From Bacteroidia bacterium (lineage in GTDB: Bacteria > Bacteroidota > Bacteroidia > J057), in NCBI GenBank assembly GCA_030430575.1, contig JAUIKF010000014.1:1-64000 (forward strand): a DNA stretch of 64,000 bases, in the 5' to 3' direction. Within the stretch, counting starts at the first letter, position 1. Every line of letters starts with the position of its first letter. The position numbers and the translations under genes were made by a program. The notes below the pieces were generated by a model that saw only the letters and a list, made by a program, of their open reading frames with translations, was not told where the DNA came from and made no database searches. Positions 60,083 to 64,000 of this stretch are shown piece by piece.

Positions 60083-60240
60083 TCGGAGCAGACTCAGGGT
60101 TCAAAGAATTACATTTGAACGATTCTTCCTCACTTGGATGCTGAAAATCCCTATCTTTGAGCCTGAAACGATTGATTGTCTTACCATTAATCATCAATCA
60201 ATCAATAATCAATCATTCAATAACCAATAATTCCTCATTG

Positions 60241-63200
60241 ATGATTCGACCTTTTTTTACGCTAAATCCTTCCCTTGCTTCTGCGTGCTTGATCGTGATG
60301 ATGATGTTTACGGTGAGCTGTGATTCAGGGGAAAAGGAAAAAACACCTCCTCCTCCCAAACCTACCGCTAAAGCGCCTAATGCGCTGTTTCAATCATTGC
60401 CTGCCAGCGCTACAGGCGTCAACTTCATCAACGAAGTCCCCGAGAGCGAGCAGCTCAATTACTTCACCTACCCCTATATCTATGGGGGCGGAGGCGTAGC
60501 AGCAGGCGACCTGGACCAAGACGGATTGGAAGACCTGTATTTCACTGCCAATTTTGGGCAAAACAGGCTCTATCATAATAAAGGAAACCTGAAATTTGAA
60601 GACATTACGACAGCTTCTGGCGCCATAGGGACGAGCGGCTGGACCACTGGTGTGAGCATGATCGACATCAACCAGGATGGCCTGCTGGATATCTACATCT
60701 GTAAATCGGGGCCCATGGCTGATGAGAAATTACGGGCAAATCTGCTTTATGTGAATCAAGGCAATATGAAGTTCAAGGAGGCTACAGCCGAATATGGCCT
60801 GGATGACGCTGGCTTTAGCATACAGGCCTACTTTTTTGACTATGACAAAGACGGCGACCTCGATTGTTATCTGGTCAATCATCGGATGGATTTCTCTAAT
60901 TCGCGGAGTGCCAAAGTCGTCAGCAAACGGGAACCCGATGCGCCAGACTCTGACCACCTCCTCAGAAATGACAATGGCAAATTCACCAATGTGACCAGAA
61001 ATGCTGGCGTAGCTAGTTTTGCCTGGGGACTCAGTGCCTCTATCGGCGATTTTAACGGGGATGGATGGGACGATATCTATGTGGCAAATGACTTTTTGGA
61101 GGCTGATTTTTTGTATATCAATAACCGCAATGGCACCTTTTCCGATGGGGTGAAAAAGCACCTTCAGCACATCCCTATGTACGCCATGGGGTCTGACCTG
61201 GCAGACATCAACAATGACGGATTGGAGGATCTGTATGTCCTGGACATGATGCCCGAAGACCATGTCCGTTCCAAGATGCTCATGGCCCCCATGAGTACTT
61301 CTGATTTCTGGGCCTTGGTGGACGCAGGCCTTCAGTATCAGTACATGACCAATACCCTCCAACTCAACCGTGGAAATGGCCATTTCAGTGAAATAGGCCA
61401 AATGGCAGGCGTTGCCAAGACGGATTGGAGCTGGGCACCACTTTTTGCAGATTTTGACAATGATGGCTTCAAGGACCTCTTTGTGACCAATGGGATCAAG
61501 CGAGATGTGACAGACAATGATTATAAATCGCGGGCGCAGAAAATGATTCAGGAGAAAGGACGCAAACTCACGCTCGACGAACTGAAAGGCATCATGCCTG
61601 GGACCAAACTGCCCAACCACTATTACCGCAATCGCGGGGATCTGCGCTTCGAAAAGCTCAGCATCGGCGTCTCCGACAATGTCAACTCCAACGGCGTAGC
61701 CTATGTCGACCTCGACAATGACGGTGACCTAGAATTGGTCCTCAACAATGTCGATGACCCAGCAAGGATTTATAAAAACCTCTCCAATTCGGCAGAAAAC
61801 CATTTCCTGAATGTAAATCTGCAAGGCAAAGCGCCTAATGCTCAAGGAATTGGTGCAAGGGTTTACCTGTATCATGATGGCCAAACCCAACTGCAAGTGC
61901 AATACCCTGTGAGGGGCTATTTGTCAGGGGTCACATCAGTGATTCACTTTGGGATGGGCGCATCTACCCGTTACGACAGTGTCGTCGTTCAATGGCCCGA
62001 TGGCCAGAAAACACATCTTGGCACAGGCCAGGCCAACCAGACAATTCAAGTTTCCATTGATCAAGCAAAACCAGGCAACCGCATTCCGCGCTCCAACCCC
62101 AATAGCCTCTTTGCGGATGCCACACGTGCCTTGGGCATCAATCACCAGCACGAAGAGAACGACTACGACGATTTTATCAAAGAGATTCTGCTCCCTCATA
62201 AGCAGTCTGCCCATGGCCCCTTCACGGCCGTGGCCGATGTGAATGGCGATGGCCATGAGGACTTCTTTGTGGGTGGTGCCGCCGGACATGCAGGCAGGCT
62301 CTATCAGCAAATGGCTGATGGGCGATTTGCGGAGATGCCATCTCAGCCATGGCGCGCAGATCAGGCCTGTGAGGATCTGGGAGCCCACTTTTTTGATGCT
62401 GATGGAGATGGGGACCAGGATTTATATGTAGTGAGTGGGGGAAATGAATTCGAAGAAAATGCGCCAGAATTGCAGGATCGTTTGTACCTCAATGACGGTA
62501 GCGGTCGCTTCACCAAATCACTTGATGCCCTACCACAGATGTTGACCTCTGGTCAGCAAGTGGCGATCGGTGACATCGATGGAGATCAGGATCTCGACCT
62601 CTTTGTGGGCGGACGCCTGATGCCAGGAAAGTATCCTTTCCCAGCCAAGTCTTATTTGCTTCAAAATAATGGGGGCAAATTCACAGATATAACAGCAAGT
62701 GCTGCGGCGGATTTGGTGGCACCTGGCCTGGTCACAGACGCTGTTTTCAGCGATTATGATGGGGACAAGGACTTAGACCTTGTGGTGGTAGGCGAATGGC
62801 TGCCTATTCGCGTTTTTCAAAATAATGGTGGAAAATTTGCCCCCATCGAAACGCCCAATCTGCCCGATACCCGTGGCTGGTGGTTTAGCATAGAAGCAGC
62901 TGACCTGGATGGAGATGGAGATGATGACTATGTGGTGGGAAATATTGGGGAAAACAACAAATTCCACGCTTCTCAGAAGAAACCGCTTCACGTCTATTGC
63001 CATGATTTTGATCAAAATGGTACGTATGACATCGTCCTGGCCAAGGATGCCAAAAACATCCAACTGCCGGTTCGCGGCCGTCAGTGTTCTTCTGAGCAGA
63101 TGCCCTTTATCAAGGAAAAGTACCCTACGTTTGAAGCATTTGCCACCGCGACGCTCAGCGATATTTATTCACCTAAGGAGCTTGAATCAGCCCTTCATTA

Positions 63201-63609
63201 TGAAGCACGATACTTCAGCAGTGCCCTGCTTATGAACCAAGGCGGTGGTCAGTTTACCCTGAATCCATTGCCAACTCAAGCCCAAGCTTCGCCTATCAAT
63301 GGCATCCTGGCTACCGATCTCAACGAAGACGGTCGCCTCGACCTAGTCTTGGCGGGCAATATGTATGACTCGGAAGTAGAGACCGTGCGTTATGATGCGG
63401 GGATAGGCGTATGCCTCCTCGGCGATGGAAACGGCGGTTTTTCGCCTATGAGTGTGCTCGAAAGTGGCTTCTTTGCCCCAGGCAATGTCAAGAGCCTTTC
63501 CATACTCAAGACTGGGCCTGAAGGCCGTCTGACAGTGCTGGTCGGCAATAATGATGGAATGCTGCAAGCATTTCGGATGCGGAGCGGAAATCCGCTGACG
63601 AGGCAGTGA
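60241..63609 (+). CDS. Large VCBS/FG-GAP and ASPIC/UnbV lipoprotein
   Basis: About 1122 residues. Lipobox FTVSC (Cys 27) is preceded by a signal region starting at ATG 60241; an upstream ATG at 60157 would add a non-signal stretch. Many FG-GAP/VCBS repeats with Ca-binding loops are visible (GDLDQDGLEDLYFTANFG, DINQDGLLDIYICKSG, DYDKDGDLDCYLVNH, DFNGDGWDDIYVAND, DLDGDGDDDYVVGN). An ASPIC/UnbV segment is central (GARVYLYHDGQTQLQVQYPVRGYLSGVTSVIHFGMG, VVQWPDGQ). It is an exposed outer-membrane lipoprotein; this group is often encoded with SusCD or vanadium-dependent systems, not seen here. Confidence 0.9.
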   Translation: MIRPFFTLNPSLASACLIVMMMFTVSCDSGEKEKTPPPPKPTAKAPNALFQSLPASATGVNFINEVPESEQLNYFTYPYIYGGGGVAAGDLDQDGLEDLYFTANFGQNRLYHNKGNLKFEDITTASGAIGTSGWTTGVSMIDINQDGLLDIYICKSGPMADEKLRANLLYVNQGNMKFKEATAEYGLDDAGFSIQAYFFDYDKDGDLDCYLVNHRMDFSNSRSAKVVSKREPDAPDSDHLLRNDNGKFTNVTRNAGVASFAWGLSASIGDFNGDGWDDIYVANDFLEADFLYINNRNGTFSDGVKKHLQHIPMYAMGSDLADINNDGLEDLYVLDMMPEDHVRSKMLMAPMSTSDFWALVDAGLQYQYMTNTLQLNRGNGHFSEIGQMAGVAKTDWSWAPLFADFDNDGFKDLFVTNGIKRDVTDNDYKSRAQKMIQEKGRKLTLDELKGIMPGTKLPNHYYRNRGDLRFEKLSIGVSDNVNSNGVAYVDLDNDGDLELVLNNVDDPARIYKNLSNSAENHFLNVNLQGKAPNAQGIGARVYLYHDGQTQLQVQYPVRGYLSGVTSVIHFGMGASTRYDSVVVQWPDGQKTHLGTGQANQTIQVSIDQAKPGNRIPRSNPNSLFADATRALGINHQHEENDYDDFIKEILLPHKQSAHGPFTAVADVNGDGHEDFFVGGAAGHAGRLYQQMADGRFAEMPSQPWRADQACEDLGAHFFDADGDGDQDLYVVSGGNEFEENAPELQDRLYLNDGSGRFTKSLDALPQMLTSGQQVAIGDIDGDQDLDLFVGGRLMPGKYPFPAKSYLLQNNGGKFTDITASAAADLVAPGLVTDAVFSDYDGDKDLDLVVVGEWLPIRVFQNNGGKFAPIETPNLPDTRGWWFSIEAADLDGDGDDDYVVGNIGENNKFHASQKKPLHVYCHDFDQNGTYDIVLAKDAKNIQLPVRGRQCSSEQMPFIKEKYPTFEAFATATLSDIYSPKELESALHYEARYFSSALLMNQGGGQFTLNPLPTQAQASPINGILATDLNEDGRLDLVLAGNMYDSEVETVRYDAGIGVCLLGDGNGGFSPMSVLESGFFAPGNVKSLSILKTGPEGRLTVLVGNNDGMLQAFRMRSGNPLTRQ

Positions 63610-63611
63610 GA

Positions 63612-63699
63612 CCATTTCCCGTAGGGTCACGATATATCGTGACCCTACGGGAAATGGCGAGGCCGTCCGGGGCTACAGCCCCTCACTACGAAACAAAAC
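63612..63699. repeat. Perfect 46-bp palindrome next to a remnant of the GACCGCTCG family
   Basis: 63612-63657 is a perfect palindrome, CCATTTCCCGTAGGGTCACG and its complement around ATATAT. It follows TGAGACC, the usual edge of the large modular inverted repeats, which here overlaps the VCBS gene stop (TGA 63607-63609). Downstream, GAGGCCGTCCGGGGCTACAG with CCCCTCACTACGA (to about 63690) looks like one unit of that family with a GGGGCT-ACA-GCCCC hairpin. The region therefore seems to be a large element invaded or replaced by a long palindrome. Confidence 0.85.
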
Positions 63700-63765
63700 G
63701 GCGTTTATTTTTGAACTTGAATTTTCTTAATTCTTCATTTTTAATTATCCATTCTTAATTCTCCT

Positions 63766-64000
63766 ATGGCCCGCATCATCCAAGGAATACTCGTCATCTG
63801 GGGGATCGTCACCCTCCTGTTCACGATATTCTATGTGATGGGCGATCCCGTGGAGGAACTGGTCGAAGAAGGCGCAGATGAAGCAACCAAAGCCGCGATT
63901 CGGGCTAAATACGGCTTGGACAAGCCTGTCTTTGTGCAGTACTTGGTATACCTACATGACTTATCTCCAATAGGTGTCTTGGATTCCGCTGGGCAAGCAG
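63766..64000 (+). CDS. ABC transporter permease, oligopeptide/dipeptide type (partial)
   Basis: 78 residues to the window end. It starts MARIIQGILVIWGIVTLLFTIFYVMGDPVEEL, then AIRAKYGLDKPVFVQYLVYLHDLSPIGVLD. The pattern of one N-terminal helix, a GDP motif and YGLDKP..VQYL..L.DL is typical of DppB/OppB-like permeases that import peptides or nickel with an extracellular binding protein. The rest of the gene and any partner subunits lie beyond the window. Confidence 0.85.
   Translation, partial: MARIIQGILVIWGIVTLLFTIFYVMGDPVEELVEEGADEATKAAIRAKYGLDKPVFVQYLVYLHDLSPIGVLDSAGQA

Noticed and set aside
60157-60240. Upstream start of the VCBS lipoprotein gene
   Set aside because: The added residues are translated from AATCAATCAATAATC repeat words and would bury the lipoprotein signal; the ATG at 60241 is preferred.

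Overview
The window comes from a Bacteroidota chromosome, most likely a member of the Saprospiria. The evidence is type IX secretion (T9SS) C-terminal sorting domains (241-636, 8371-10338), an atpD-atpC pair detached from the other ATP synthase genes, a DUF1501/DUF1800 secreted pair, a coaX gene overlapping an outer-membrane barrel gene, many short '-Q' type signal peptides, and one recognisable Bacteroidota-type promoter (TA-N2-TTTG). The lineage assignment is inference. I saw no rRNA, tRNA, CRISPR array, intact transposase or prophage.

Layout. 0-5 kb: a small T9SS protein, atpC/atpD, a secreted protein, a DUF2236 (MpaB/Lcp-like) oxygenase and a truncated NTF2-like lipoprotein. 5-8 kb: a minus-strand cluster with an HxlR regulator, AHSA1 domain protein, SMR efflux pump, zinc alcohol dehydrogenase and a small cytoplasmic protein. 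8-12 kb: the DUF1800-DUF1501 pair. 13-19 kb: penicillin-binding protein 1C, an SRPBCC protein, an M949_RS01915-like protein, a TetR regulator and a glycosyltransferase. 19-22 kb: a lone nuoN, and prfB with its programmed frameshift. 22-26 kb: secreted thioredoxin-type proteins, a TolB-like propeller, a J-domain protein and a cupin. 26-31 kb: a DUF234-type ATPase, a methyltransferase, an M42 peptidase and an SRPBCC protein. 31-35 kb: an RHS remnant with a possible orphan immunity gene, then a membrane Rieske/ferric-reductase operon. 35-40 kb: two adjacent P-loop NTPases, the second with a long Sel1/TPR-like tail, then a LytTR response regulator. 41-57 kb: an OmpA protein, a DUF3857/transglutaminase protein, a flavin monooxygenase, polysaccharide genes (two glycosyltransferases, a flippase), an FKBP, a MarR-DoxX pair with four matching operators, RsfS, BirA, CoaX and an outer-membrane barrel. 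57-64 kb: a methyltransferase, a lipoprotein, a large VCBS/ASPIC lipoprotein and the start of an oligopeptide-type ABC permease.

The most unusual feature is the intergenic DNA. Many gene junctions carry an inverted pair of arrays of short degenerate tandem units around a spacer. Several unrelated unit families share this architecture: about 28-34 bp GAYCGYTCG...CTCRCTGTCA units, octamers CAGACNNT, heptamers GTTTTAG/GTTCTAG, octamers GATAGAAT/GAGTAAAT, and units such as TTCAAACTCAAA, AAAATTAAAATG and ATTGATTATT. In many cases the array supplies the neighbouring gene's stop codon and last few codons, and in coaX an array forms part of the N-terminal coding region. The largest family contains small internal hairpins whose two sides change together from copy to copy. 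I know of no description of this exact arrangement, and it is my main candidate for something new. All functional statements are inferred from sequence reading only; no database search was run.
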